NCBI GenBank assembly: GCA_029378245.1
Contig: JARKIF010000065.1
Span: 1-64,000 of the forward strand
Length of the DNA stretch: 64,000 bases
Source: Roridomyces roridus
Lineage: Eukaryota > Basidiomycota > Agaricomycetes > Agaricales > Mycenaceae
Direction: 5' to 3'
Part shown: in pieces, positions 11,591-22,363 of the stretch
Layout of the letters: every line of letters starts with the position of its first letter
Numbering within the stretch: position 1 is the stretch's first letter
The notes under the pieces: generated by a model
The model's database searches: none
Told to the model about the DNA's origin: nothing
What the model saw: only the letters and a program-made list of their open reading frames with translations
Made by a program: the position numbers and the translations under genes

Positions 11591-12665
11591 TCAAGCACAC
11601 CGACAACTTCCCCACCGTCGCCCAAGCGAGTCATCCTCTGCGCGTATCCTGGATCCAGCACTTTGAGTCTGCGGTGTGTCATGTCTATTCTCCCTCACGT
11701 TGCTGTAGCACTGACACTCAAGCATCCAGCCTGTTATATTTGCCGTCGGTCGCAGCGAGCAGGAGCATGAATACGCTCCCTGGACCAAGAAGGACTGGGC
11801 GGATGCAAAGAGCAGCTTCTTACTCGAATGGGACGACTTTGACTTTGGCCAGGTACGTCACTCAGACCCTTCATTCCGCTCAAAGCCTGAGCAACTCTGC
11901 AGACAATCAGGGCACTCGGTGCTCTGCCCTTCTTGGTGTCTGTTTACAATCGTCGAATCCGGCATCCAGACGACCTCTCTCCCCACCTCCGTTTTGTTAC
12001 CAGTGACGATAATCGAGACGATGCACGGACCACTGCATTGTTTACTAAGCTCGGCGAGTTGCGCATCAAGTGCTACCTGCGCGGATGTGGCCACCCCGCC
12101 GGCGCAGTGCCTCAGCTGGTGACCCAAGCTCAATTCGATGATGCTCGAGGCGATCCCCTTCTCCGTTCCTACCGTCTCCTCAGCGGTTCGAGTGACAACG
12201 ACATGCTGCCGATTTCCCCGGGCTGGGCGATCGAGGTTAGCTCTATTCTCCTTCGTCGTCCTTCATCCATCCAATTACATCTCAGTTCACGTTCAATCAC
12301 CGCAGACCGAGGAGCAACCACGAAGAAAAACTCCAGGTACGTACGCACCTCTACGTTTCGGAGACCCCTCACTTACTCCTTGACAGCGATCATCTATTCC
12401 GACCGCCCTCGATATGCACACATGCGCCGACCAGTGCGGTGTGGACCTCAACAAGGGTATGGAGGAGCTTCTCCTGGGTCCCGCAGTCTCCGATCCTAAC
12501 GTAGCCACTCCATTGGACCTGTGGTTCCATGAGCAGATTGGAAATCGAAAGTACAATAGAATCTAGATTCGCAAAATGAGTAGCATAAAATGTTTCGCCT
12601 CCAATTGATAGTCAAATAAAAAAATAAATGCTGAAACCACGGAACGAGCTTCTCCTTCTCCTTGC

Positions 12666-14285
12666 ATGAGTCGCCGCGAGGTCACTCCCATCGACGGCCA
12701 GGATCTCAACGCACCTCGTCCCCAGCGCCGCCATCGTGCACCGCTACGCGCCGACGAATCTTTCACGTTGGCACCCCCGCGTCAGGAGCAGGTACAGGGG
12801 TCAATGGACTCCGATGACAGCAGCGACGTAGAGGTGGTGGAGCGGATTCCAGAGGACGATCTCGATGCTCCAGGCACACCCCCTGGATCTCCTCCAGAGT
12901 CCCCTACCTTGGCGTGGATCCGAGAGCATGTCGACCGTGGGTCCTATCTTGCTCTCTTCACACTTCTTCTTTTGCTCATCGCTGCCCAAGCCCTGCCTAC
13001 CTACGAAGCCCAAGTAGAGGCCCTTGTCGGCGAGATCCATCGACGTCGCGGGGAATCCTACGGCCGTGCAGGAACCCTAGACCCTGAGCCGATGGAGGAC
13101 GTCGACTTCTCTAACTCCCCGCCTGCCGCTGAAGAGAACACTTGTAAGGTCATTCTGTCCCTCGAGTCTCGACATACCTGACGTGCAAAGATACGATGGT
13201 CGTTTGGCTTGCTATTGCCGTTGGCCACCTCAAACGCGACCATATCATTCCCATGCAAGGTTCTCTCGATGCCACCATCTTCCGTCGCATCGCCAGGGAC
13301 AGTGACCTTGCGCTTGTTCGTCGTCAACTAGCCGCGTTGCTTTCTCAGCATACCGAGGACCTTCTTGTGGGCTGGAGCAAAGTCCTCGCTTCCGCCGAGC
13401 ACGAGGACTTCATGAGTGCAGCCTTTCACTTTGCAGAGATAGGCCTTGCCGCGGATCTGGAGTTAGGCCTTATCAACGTATCCAGGGTGGGAGGCGCCGT
13501 TGACGACGCGCGGCGCCATCGTGTCATTACCGCTGCCGGTGTGTCTCCCGCCACACCCGTCTATGCCCTCTATCTCTATACGGACGTCAGTGCTGAATTG
13601 CCTTCTCTCTTCACCTTATCTGACCTCTAATCCACAGGAACTGCTCTCCACTCCGCCTGCGAGTGGAGTCTCTTTCTTCGACGCTCCTCAAAACGCCGCG
13701 TCGGCTGCAACGCCTGCAGTCCCACCCGCACCAGTCGCGGAACCCGCCGTTGGTGGCCCAGACCTCATCACAGCCTTCCTTCGGCTCCGATACGCCCGCC
13801 GTTACGAGATCCTCGACGACGTGGCCGACCCCATCTACGGCACGGCGTATCGCAACTTCAAGCGCCATGTAGGGATCGAGGAGATTGGTATTAGTGTGGG
13901 AGTGCTCCAACCCGCTGGCACGCCCGGTGCTGCTGTCGTCGACGTTGAAGGTCTCCGCGTCGGCCTTGACGAGATTGCCAGATCTGTAGGCATTAAGACC
14001 AACACCTTCACCTCCAATCGTACCGTCGTCCATCAAGCAAACAGGGTCCGACGCGAGATAGGGAGCCTCCTGGAACGAGATCCTGCACCAGACCCGCAGG
14101 CCGAGGGCTATCAGGACGTGCTCGACTTGCAGTCCATTCTGGAAGTCCTTCTCCATACACGCCCGGTAGCCCGCGAGGCCGTCGAGATGAACGCAGACAC
14201 CGTCCACGTCCGGGCGGCCAAGATGTCTTTTGAACCCCTCAAGCGGTCGCTTGACCGAGTTGAGGCACTTATTAAAACGTGGTAG
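12666..14285 (+). CDS. hypothetical protein, three exons
   Basis: Exons are 12666-13143, 13191-13585 and 13638-14285 (506 codons); phases agree at both junctions and the introns are 47 and 52 nt. I do not recognise the family. The N-terminus is charged and disordered (MSRREVTPIDGQDL, then acidic DSDDSSDVEVVE). A single hydrophobic segment around codons 97-113 (ALFTLLLLLIAAQAL) could span a membrane. The C-terminal third is a regular alpha-helical-looking domain with heptad-like spacing (LRVGLDEIARSVGI, LDRVEALIK). It lies 100 bp downstream of the interrupted gene and on the same strand; the two might share an ancestral locus. The second donor, GTCAGT, is weaker than the others. Confidence 0.6.
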
Positions 14286-15039
14286 TAGTCGGTAGTATAA
14301 CTTCAAAGAGCGTGTCGTAGTAGCCATGAAAAGTGATGGTTTCTATTCATGGCGATGACGCAATCTAATTCGACGTGCAGTCCCGTCGAATTAGCTCCCG
14401 TCAGTTCCACGTGGTTTTGATGATTTCTCTCGGCACCTCCCTTCTTTCAAAACCTGAGCACAACGGAACTGGCACTGGCGTAAATGCTTGGCACATAATA
14501 CATTATCATTTTACACAACACGGGGTGCTACCGTCGAGGTTTGCAGCTTTTAACTTGCACCGCGGCCGGTTGATCGGACGGCACTAGCTTCTCTGATGAT
14601 ATCTGATGTGATTTTCGTTTCATATCCATCTCCACCTCCACCATATGCCGGTACTCATTGCGGACGGGTGAGTCCCAGTTGTTTTTTTTCTTTCCCTCGA
14701 AGCTGAGTTGTACCAGTGACATATTTGATGACCTCCCGGAGCTCATTGTCGTCGCGGACGAGACTGATGAGAGGGCTTGGAGCGTACCACCGGCCCATCG
14801 GAGTAAGAATACTCCGCCTCTGTTCCCGGCACCCTTGACTGAAATTTTTTAAAGACTACATCCTCTTATACACCCCAGCGTGTCAGCCTCGGAAGACGTC
14901 GTCAGGCTGGGCCTATTCCCAACCCAATCGCCGTATTGAGCAGTTGTGGGGCAATGTTAGAGTAGTGCACGTCAATGAGTGGAGTAAATTGTAGTGATTA
15001 CAATTTGAAAAGGCACAATTTTTTTTGCAGAGGACGGCC
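14286..15039. other. intergenic, nothing recognised
   Basis: AT-richer DNA between two plus-strand genes. There are no tRNA arms, no inverted-repeat pair and no protein frame I recognise. Confidence 0.5.
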
Positions 15040-16583
15040 ATGGACGTGCTGCCACCCGTGGAGAGGATTCCAACAGAGATCGTCCGAGAGGTCTTCTACC
15101 TCGCCTACCTCTCCCTGCGGCCTCCCCATTCCAATACCCGCGCCCCCGACTTCCCTCGCCCCGAATTCTGACGCTATTCAGTGTGCGAGGTCCCAATCTC
15201 CGTCTCTCGGGTCAACCGCAGGTGGCGTGCAGTGGCGTTGGAGTATCCCGCTCTGTGGAAATCCTTGGATGCATTCTACATCGATCTCATCCACCTCCGT
15301 TCGTGGTTCGACTTGTGTGCCGCCCAGAAATGGGTGAACATGTGGGGCCTGTCCCTGCGGTTACCGTCTCGGCGTGCTTCCGACTGGTGCATCTATGGGC
15401 TTCCCATCATGCTCCCCCATCTCGCCAGATGCCGCGCCCTCGAAATTCCCGACTGGGCCATACCGCACGTCGTGTCTCAATACACTCCCACGCAGTTGCC
15501 CGCCTTGGAAAATCTTGCCGTCTGTGCAAGCACGGACGAGGAGGATGAGTACGCGGCCCGATGGACGACCGCAGTCCTCCAAAATGCGTCGCCAACGCTC
15601 ACGGCTTTGCGTTGGAGTGGGCCCCATTCGGAAATACTCCTGCAGAGCCAGGTGCAGGCTTGGGGGCAGCTCACCGCGCTCAGCCTTGAAATGTCGGTGG
15701 ATCCCGTCGTCCTGTGTCCCGTTTTCCGCGCCCTCCAGCGTGTCACCCATCTCCGGATGGCAAACGAGTGGCCCGAGGAGCACGACCCGGGCATGGAGGT
15801 GGTCCAGGTTCCTTCCGTCACGACCTTTGTGGTCGTGACGACAACATCGGTGTTGCTTCGCCTGAAACTCCCGAACCTCCGTCGACTTGTTTTCGAGAAT
15901 TTTAGCCTTTCCTTTCATGAAGAAATGGATCACTTCCTCACCCAATCGACCTGCACTGTCACCGACGTTGAGGTGTGGCCCACCGCGTACCAGCACACTG
16001 TCGAGGCTGCCAATGTCTTATTGACACACAAGACGATCGCCCCCAGCGTCAAAGATCTCTGCGTACCTCCGCTTGTGCTGGACGATTTGTACCACGCGAT
16101 GAACTCTGCTTCTGGGTGCATCCCTGAAAGCATAGATTTGCTGCGCGCGGCAGATCGCTGCTTCCGTATCGAGCCTCTGCCGGGTGTACCCAAAGACGAC
16201 ACGTCAGGGGTCCTTGCTGGCTTGATTTCTCTCCATTTTCCAGCGCTGCGCCGGCTCACTATCCGGTCTGGGGGCACAAGCATCGAGGACGTTGAGGAGA
16301 ACGCCGTTCCGGACACAGGTTCACCGTGTGTCGCTCAAAGGCCCTGCGCATGGAGTATGAGCGGTGGTGGAATTCGGCGGACGGGATCGCTTTTCGAGAA
16401 GTCTGGCGCAAGGGTGCCCGTGAGGGAATCCGGGCGTTTGATGTGAACCACTGGAACCATATGGTCCAGGCGCCTGAGGGACGAATCTCTGACGTCCGTA
16501 ACGCATTTGCGAATCCCGATCGAGCGGGTTATGTGGCTGCAGAATGTTACTGCCCCCGGCACTCTCTATGTAACTGTTGTTGA
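15040..16583 (+). pseudogene. F-box protein, damaged
   Basis: The ATG at 15040 opens an F-box typical of agaricomycetes: LPPVERIPTEIVREVFYLAY, then VPISVSRVNRRWRAVALEYP and ALWKSL. Such proteins are substrate adaptors of SCF ubiquitin ligases; the C-terminal part here reads like a degenerate leucine-rich-repeat region (LRLKLPNLRRLVFENF, LHFPALRRLTI). An in-frame TGA lies inside the F-box (15169-15171) and no intron can be drawn across it with confidence. Near 16317 the frame shifts by one base; the tail (CRSKALRMEYERWWNSADG) continues in another frame to 16583. Mushroom genomes carry very many F-box genes and pseudogenes. This copy is probably dead, though the upstream TGA could be sidestepped if translation began later. 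Confidence 0.7.
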
Positions 16584-16599
16584 CGACTATCAGTGTAGT

Positions 16600-17880
16600 T
16601 TACAAAAGAGCTTCATTCAGTCTACATAGTGAATACCAGTACGGACTCGTTTGATCATATTGGCCTTGCTTTTTGTGATTTGATGGGATGGATGATGACG
16701 GCGACTGTAGATGGCAACGCAGAGCTTGGCGAGTGGCGGGAGCATCTGCCGGGGATCTGAAATGAATGTAAAAAGGAAAGGATGAAGGAAATGGAGCTGC
16801 GGACGCACGAGGTATAGCAGGTTTTGCGTTTCGATGCCATGGACGAGAATGATGGCAGAAGAGGGCAACAGCGAGCTTGGAAAGTGCCGGGAGCATGTGC
16901 AGGGTGTTCTAAATTTGATTTAGACAATTTAAATGAAGGAGTGAGAGCAACAGACGAACAAGACAGAGTGGTTTCCTTGTGATTTGATGGAATGGACGAT
17001 GAGCGCAGCATTTGATGGCAACGGAGACCTCGACGGGTGACGGGGGCGTGTGGGAGGAGTGTGAAAGTTGCTATTGGGAAGAGAGATGAAAGAATTTGAG
17101 CCTGGAACGAGCGAGGAACACTAAATTTGGTGATTTGACGGCATAAACGATGAGCGCGGCATTTGATGGCAACGGAGACCTCGACGGGTGACGGGGGCGT
17201 GTGGGAGGAGTGTGAAAGTTGCTATTGGGAAGAGAGATGAAAGAATTTGAGCCTGGAACGAGCGAGGAACACTGAATTTGGTGATTTGACGGCATAAACG
17301 ATGAGCGCGGCATTTGATGGCAATGGAGACCTCGAAGGGTGACGGGGGCGTGTGGGAGGAGTGTGAAAGTTGCTATTGGGAAGAGAGATGAAAGAATTTG
17401 AGCCCGGAACAAGCGAGGAGCGCTGAATTTGGTGATTTGACTGCATAGACTATGATCATCGCATCCAAGGCCCAGGGAGACCTCGACGGGTGACGGGGGC
17501 GTATGGGAGGAGTGTGATCGTCGATGTTGGGAGCAGAGATGAAGGAAATCGAGTCCGAGGTGAAGAAGATGTGACGGGTTGGTGGTACATATGTGATGAT
17601 GTGGCAGATGTCGGCGGTGTTGGTGGCTCGCGATGGCAACGGAGAGCCTCAAGGACGGAAGGAGCGTGTGGAGAGGGCTCTGAAGTTGATGTTGGGACGT
17701 TGGATGAAGGAAATCGACGCCGGGACGCAGCAGATGTGAAGGTTCTCGTGGAAGACCATGACTGGATGGGCGGTGACGGCGGTGACGACCCGGCATCTCA
17801 AATGCCAGCTCCATATGTAGCACAGTCGTGTGGAGTGGATCCGATAGTGGGTGCACGGCGCTTGGAAGATGCAATTTGAC
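16600..17880. repeat. 151-bp minisatellite with diverged flanks
   Basis: Near-identical units begin at 16998, 17149, 17300 and 17451, each exactly 151 bp, starting GATGAGCGC-like and containing GACCTCGACGGGTGACGGGG. The second and third units are almost identical; the fourth is more diverged. Degraded units extend on both sides (about 16600-16997 and 17602-17800). A 350-codon open frame crosses the array on the minus strand, but 151 is not a multiple of 3, so it reads each unit in a different frame; I do not treat it as a gene. Confidence 0.85.
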
Positions 17881-18202
17881 TCTGGAGCGAGCGAGATATC
17901 GGCCTTTCTTTCTATGAGGTGACAGACAGCCCGGGCTTTTTGGGAGGAGTATGCTCACCTTAGCTAACCCGAAGTCCACAGATTCCCAGCTTCTGGATTG
18001 CGATTGAGCACTCCAAAGTGGCCACAGGAGTTCAGAACCTCGAGAAAGGGCGGAGGAGAGTGGGAGGAGAGGCGGGTGTCCACGAGTTTCTCGATCATGT
18101 GACCACAAGCCAAAGCAAAGCACGCGCCCCTATTCACTTGATTTTCCTACTACTACTACATGTTCTACTTGTAACTACATCAACTCGGGAATCTCTGTCC
18201 GC

Positions 18203-19204
18203 TCAGATTGAAAATGAGGACAGGCGCACAAAAAAATCTTCACCTTCGTCCCCACTGGCAGATTCAGATTCATCCGCCTCTTCAGTAATGGGTGCAAAGA
18301 AGAAGGCGCGGGCATCGTCCCTGTCGAAATGTGCCGCGTTGACAAAGTGGGGGTGAGGGAATGGCATTTCTGCCCCGAAGGTCCCGGGTCTATTCAACTT
18401 TGACGCGATGTCTTCAAAGGTGCCCCATTAAATGCCAGACGGATCTTAAATTCATGAACAACACGCACGTTCTACGACAAGGCATGGGTCGAGTTCCATA
18501 TCCGAACCCCGCTCAGAGTCAGGTGTGGGCGTTTGCAACTCGGGCATATCTGTCAGAGCCTATTAAACCTGGCGCAGCACAGGGAGAAGACTCGGACTCA
18601 CCCTCGTCGTCACTGGCCGACTCCGAGTCGGCTGTTCTTGCCCATGTATATTAGCTTGGTCGAATTCACAATTGGGTACACACACCTGCCGTTCTCGCAG
18701 CAGCAATAGCTTCCGCAGCGAACTCAGCTGCGCGCCTGAATATTTCTGATATAGTTAGTACGAATTGCTTTGCTTTCTGCAATCAATGATGAGTGTACCT
18801 TGTCTTGCCACTTCATCGTTCTTCAGAGATTCACTGGTACAAGGGGAAGGAACACGTACTCTCCATTGAAAAAACCTTGTCGGGTGTTACCTCGGGTGTT
18901 ACCCAACACTGAAGGTGGTCTTTGGATGGATCGTCGCCTGCCTCCATGCTGCGAGAGAAGATGACGTCCCCGGGGTGCAGCTCAAATGGAGTATGATCTG
19001 CGCAGTGACTTGAGTGCAACGCGGGAGAGAAGCTGGAATATACTCACAGCTTGAGCCTCGGTTCTTCTCATCCTCCCAGCTCTCTCGGAGTCCCTTGGTG
19101 TAAAATATAAAAGTCCGGCCAGCGTCGCCGACCGCGCGTTTCGGATGGTTTTGGACCTCAATAAGCCCTGGTGGCAGAGATTGGGGAGTTTCGATGGGCG
19201 GCAT
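18203..19204 (-). CDS. hypothetical small multi-exon protein
   Basis: The start is at 19204 (MPPIETPQSLPPGLIEVQNH). Exon 1 runs to 19048 and exon 2 starts at 18997 and runs to a GTAACA-type donor near 18900; several short exons follow. The last exon holds FEDIASKLNRPGTFGAEMPF and an acidic tail before the stop at 18203. The first junction keeps phase (NRGS-S-YHTPFELHPGDVIF). The family is unknown to me; the phrase GDAGRTFIFYTKGLRESWED looks like a conserved core. The small exons between 18900 and 18450 are guesses. It lies downstream of another minus-strand gene at 19400-20082. Confidence 0.45.
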
Positions 19205-19399
19205 GGCGGGTTGGCAAGGGGGAGTAGAGTAAAGTCGGTGGCGAGTGGAAAAGATGTTTCTTATCCGGTTATTTTCTTTCCGGCCCCAAGGGCAATGGGA
19301 ATTTACTTCCCATAACCAGCTCACAGCACATCGTTCGACGCGCATGTGGACATGGATGAGCAGATAAATATCAATCGGCGGCCTGCAACTTACCGGGTT

Positions 19400-20082
19400 A
19401 AATTCTGGCAAGCCAATCACACTCTCCAGATTGCCCGAAAATTCATCGTGTAGAGCAGAATCGGCCGCCGGGATGGCACTTCTAGTTGAGGAGACACCAC
19501 CTTCTTGCGCTTGGACAAATCACAGGGAGGCAAATTCAATTCACGGTCCAATACCAATTCAAACTAACTCGCAGACGCTGGCGGCGCGGACTAATCCATC
19601 TGGCAGCGACGCGACTCGCCGTTGGATAACTTGATGACGCCGGCGACGGGGTCTGATAAGTCTGCCGCCTGAGTCTCTTCTCCTACCCGTCGTACCATTC
19701 ACAACAGCACTCATGTAGGAGTAGATGTCCAGTGCGTCGTGGGGATCCACGTGAGCAACCCCAAAAAACCCGAGCGCGTCCGCCATAGTATGAGGCACAT
19801 CTGCGAGATCCACATGAGGGTACCCAAAGAGCCCGAGCGCGTCTGCCATGTCAGGCACATCTGGCAAAATCAACGAAATGAGAGTGAGTCGGGTAATGAA
19901 TGGGACGTTGAAGTGGACGTACCCTCCTGGATAGTTTGTGATTTGTCGAGCTCACCCTCACTCTCGTCGTCTGTTGGGAGTTGCAGGTTCGGCATGCCTG
20001 GTGAGTTTGTCAGAGGTGCGATGATGTACAACACAGATTTCATGCCTTTGTAGTCGTTCTCGATCCAGTCCGTGTCCGCCAT
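19400..20082 (-). CDS. hypothetical protein with internal 22-residue repeat
   Basis: ATG at 20082 (MADTDWIENDYKGMKS). Exon 1 ends at 19923 with a GTACGTCC donor and exon 2 starts at 19860, keeping phase. Exon 2 carries a tandem repeat: MADALGLFGYPHVDLADVPH, then MADALGFFGVAHVDPHDALD. The 3' end is not certain; a possible later exon ends in SVIGLPEFNP near 19396 before a GTAAGT donor. I do not recognise the family. The gene starts 193 bp from the gypsy LTR, so its promoter region has been cut off by that insertion. Confidence 0.45.
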
Positions 20083-20274
20083 GTAGGAGAGGAGTGAAAG
20101 CAAGATTCAAAGAAAGCGGGTTCCTCAACTCTTGTACCGGGTATCCGGCTTCCCGCGGAAGCAATTGTTTGACGTCGGCGTAGATCTCCCGCGGAGGCTA
20201 TTGTTGGACGACGGCGGATGCTGATCACGATAATCTATGACGCTACCTGACCCAGTCGTCGACCCAGCTCACGT

Positions 20275-21699
20275 TGATACGACTGCGTATTTCGCACGCG
20301 TGAAATCTGGCTAATTAGCTGTTTTGGTGCGCACACCAATGCCTCTGTCAGGTGATATACAATAAGGGATAGGACCGAGCTCCGTGTCGCTATTCGTGTA
20401 TTAATGAGACAAGTACAAGTCGTCAGTACACTACGCTTGGCTATTCGTTCAAGTGGTCGGTTGTAGTGACTCCAATAGGCGGTTCGCGGGGACTACTACT
20501 TGTGGAGATACCATACCCAAGGAGATATACCAAGCCCAGGTGTATTCAGAAATGAGCTAGACTAGCTATAGAGCAAAGACGAAGGTTGCGCGGACGCGCA
20601 GTACTATCATGACAAGGTTCGCGGAGTACCTCGCGGACCGGTATAAGTCTATATATATGTATACAAACAGAGTGGCTCGCGTAGGCGAGTTGGAGGAAAT
20701 ACTACCATTCGTTCCGGTATTGCAGAGACACCCAGAAAGGAGATGACAAGTGGGCGAGTCGAACTCGCGCAGGCACACTAGTATGATCGAGAACTGATCC
20801 GAGTACGATCATGATCATGAAACGCGGCGGAGTCGCGGCAGACGATCAGAGCGATGATCGCGTCTGACAGAATATGTCAGGAGTAAGCTCTGGATGACGA
20901 AGATGGCGGACCGAGGTTATTTATGGACCTGGGTCGAGGGCTGTAGTCATAATGGGAGCTGGCTCAGCAAGAGAGTGTAATGAAACGACGGAATCAAATT
21001 ACCAGGCCAATCGGCTCGAATGCCAAGGCGGCATGACCACCGATCAGACGGGCCAAGCAGCAACATAAGCAACAGGACCACGTGAAGCGGTTCGAGGGGA
21101 TGTAATATAGGTGACAGGGCACCTAGGGTTATAGGGAAAGTACGGAAATAGGGATGGCAGGCGCGTAATAGTAGTTATATCATCAGACCAGTAGGGAGTA
21201 GTATATAAGGCCTGTAGATCCCGCCCTTGCAGCATTGCATTGTACGCCTTCTTGCCTAGACATTGGGTCGAAGCTTGATCTGTGGTTATAGTGCAGTCTT
21301 GTGACTTCCGCGGAGATTTGTTGTATCATTTCTCTTAGCTTAGACGCAATATCAAAGGCACCCGAGCTCTGGTTCAACTTGGGTCAGCTATAGTAACATA
21401 CTTAAGGGGTAGTGGGTTGCCCTCTGTGCTATAGTTCCTCTTCGTGTTGTATCGAAGTTGTATTGGTGTTTTGGATATTGTGTGTTTCGGTCAATAAAAT
21501 ATAAAACCTTTTAACATCGTAACCTCGTGTTCGTTGTGAGCAGTCTACAAACCAGTCAAGAGATTCCTCTTAGTTCAAAAGACATTGAACTTGGTGTGAA
21601 ACCTCGAGAGCCAACCTACAAGCTTCCGAGAACCAAACTGCGGAGTATCAGTCTTATCTGTATACTTCAGACGACCCCGAACTCAACCGTTAGGTGTCA
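20275..21699 (+). repeat. 5' LTR of gypsy element
   Basis: It begins TGATACGACTGCG and ends AGGTGTCA; the ends form an imperfect TGATAC/GTGTCA inverted repeat. An AATAAAATATAAAACC polyadenylation-like stretch lies at about 21494. The six bases GCGTGC follow both LTR copies, so the right border could be up to six bases further on. The direct repeat with 36709-38133 is full length, with scattered substitutions and compensating one-base indels. Confidence 0.92.
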
Positions 21700-22363
21700 G
21701 CGTGCTAGTCAAGGAATTGTGTGTGTGTTGTGTGTGTTTTGTGGTTAGTGTGTTGTGGAGTTGTATCGCTTCGCGGTCTACTTCTAGGACATTACCTACT
21801 CGAGCTATCTACTATACACTAGTGCGCGTGACGCTACGTATCATCTGGAGCCCACCGCGAGGGGTCAATTTTGATATTTCGCATCAACGAAGCTTAACAA
21901 AGTCGAATCTTGAGATTCCAACAAGTCTACTTGTTTAGATCCGAGAAGAAAACCGAAGCCGGTTTAACAAAGCAAATCATTTCGAGCATACCTTAGGCAA
22001 ACTGTCTTTCGGAGTACCCTCTCAGAAACAGTCCGCCGCGCAGAAAAGCCTTGTACCCGAGGCATCTGCAACCCAGTCCCAGAACAAGATCACTAGGACT
22101 ACCAAAAACTCTCAAGCAGCAGCCGCAGGCTCAGCTAGAGGAACCCCTTCGCAGCGAAACGCTACACCCGTGGTCAGAGGAAGAGCAGCAGCTTCAACCC
22201 GAGTCCAAGAACGAGTATCAGCCAACGCCGCGGATCAAAAAAAAAAAAAAAAGTCGCTCAAAGAACGAGAAGTCTTTCAAACAGTGCAATCGAGCTTGTC
22301 GCGAATTCGAACCCGCAGCTTCAAACTCAAACTCCGTTTAATCCAGTAAACAGACAAACAACC

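Larger units (their letters stand above)
4295..12566 (+). pseudogene. hypothetical multi-exon gene interrupted by copia element and MITE
   Basis: I do not recognise the protein. Exons that keep phase: to 4357, 4407 to about 4801 (one internal splice or shift unresolved near 4640-4730), 9620-9790, 9842-9925, 9978-10019, 10070-10605, 10652-11036 joined to 11599-11673, 11730-11852, 11903-12235, 12306-12336, and a last exon to the stop at 12566 (final junction uncertain). All introns are about 45-60 nt with GT..AG ends, except the one holding the copia element (4802-9619). Visible protein features are a Gly/Arg-rich N-terminus, an acidic Asp run near 10200 and no signal peptide. The MITE at 11037-11590 introduces a TAG immediately after the codon for His in KFKH, truncating the product. 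The model is inferred; splice phases between 9620 and 12235 all agree, which supports it. Confidence 0.6.

Noticed and set aside
17071..18123. 350-codon open frame on the minus strand
   Set aside because: It crosses a 151-bp tandem repeat in three different frames, has Ser/Pro/His-rich composition with no domain, and no plausible promoter or intron signals. Kept as a minisatellite.
20566..20800. tRNA-like T arm in the gypsy LTR (GCGAGTTCGACTCGC on minus strand), also at 37000-37212
   Set aside because: No acceptor stem, D arm or anticodon arm could be folded around it; probably coincidence in a GC-rich palindrome.
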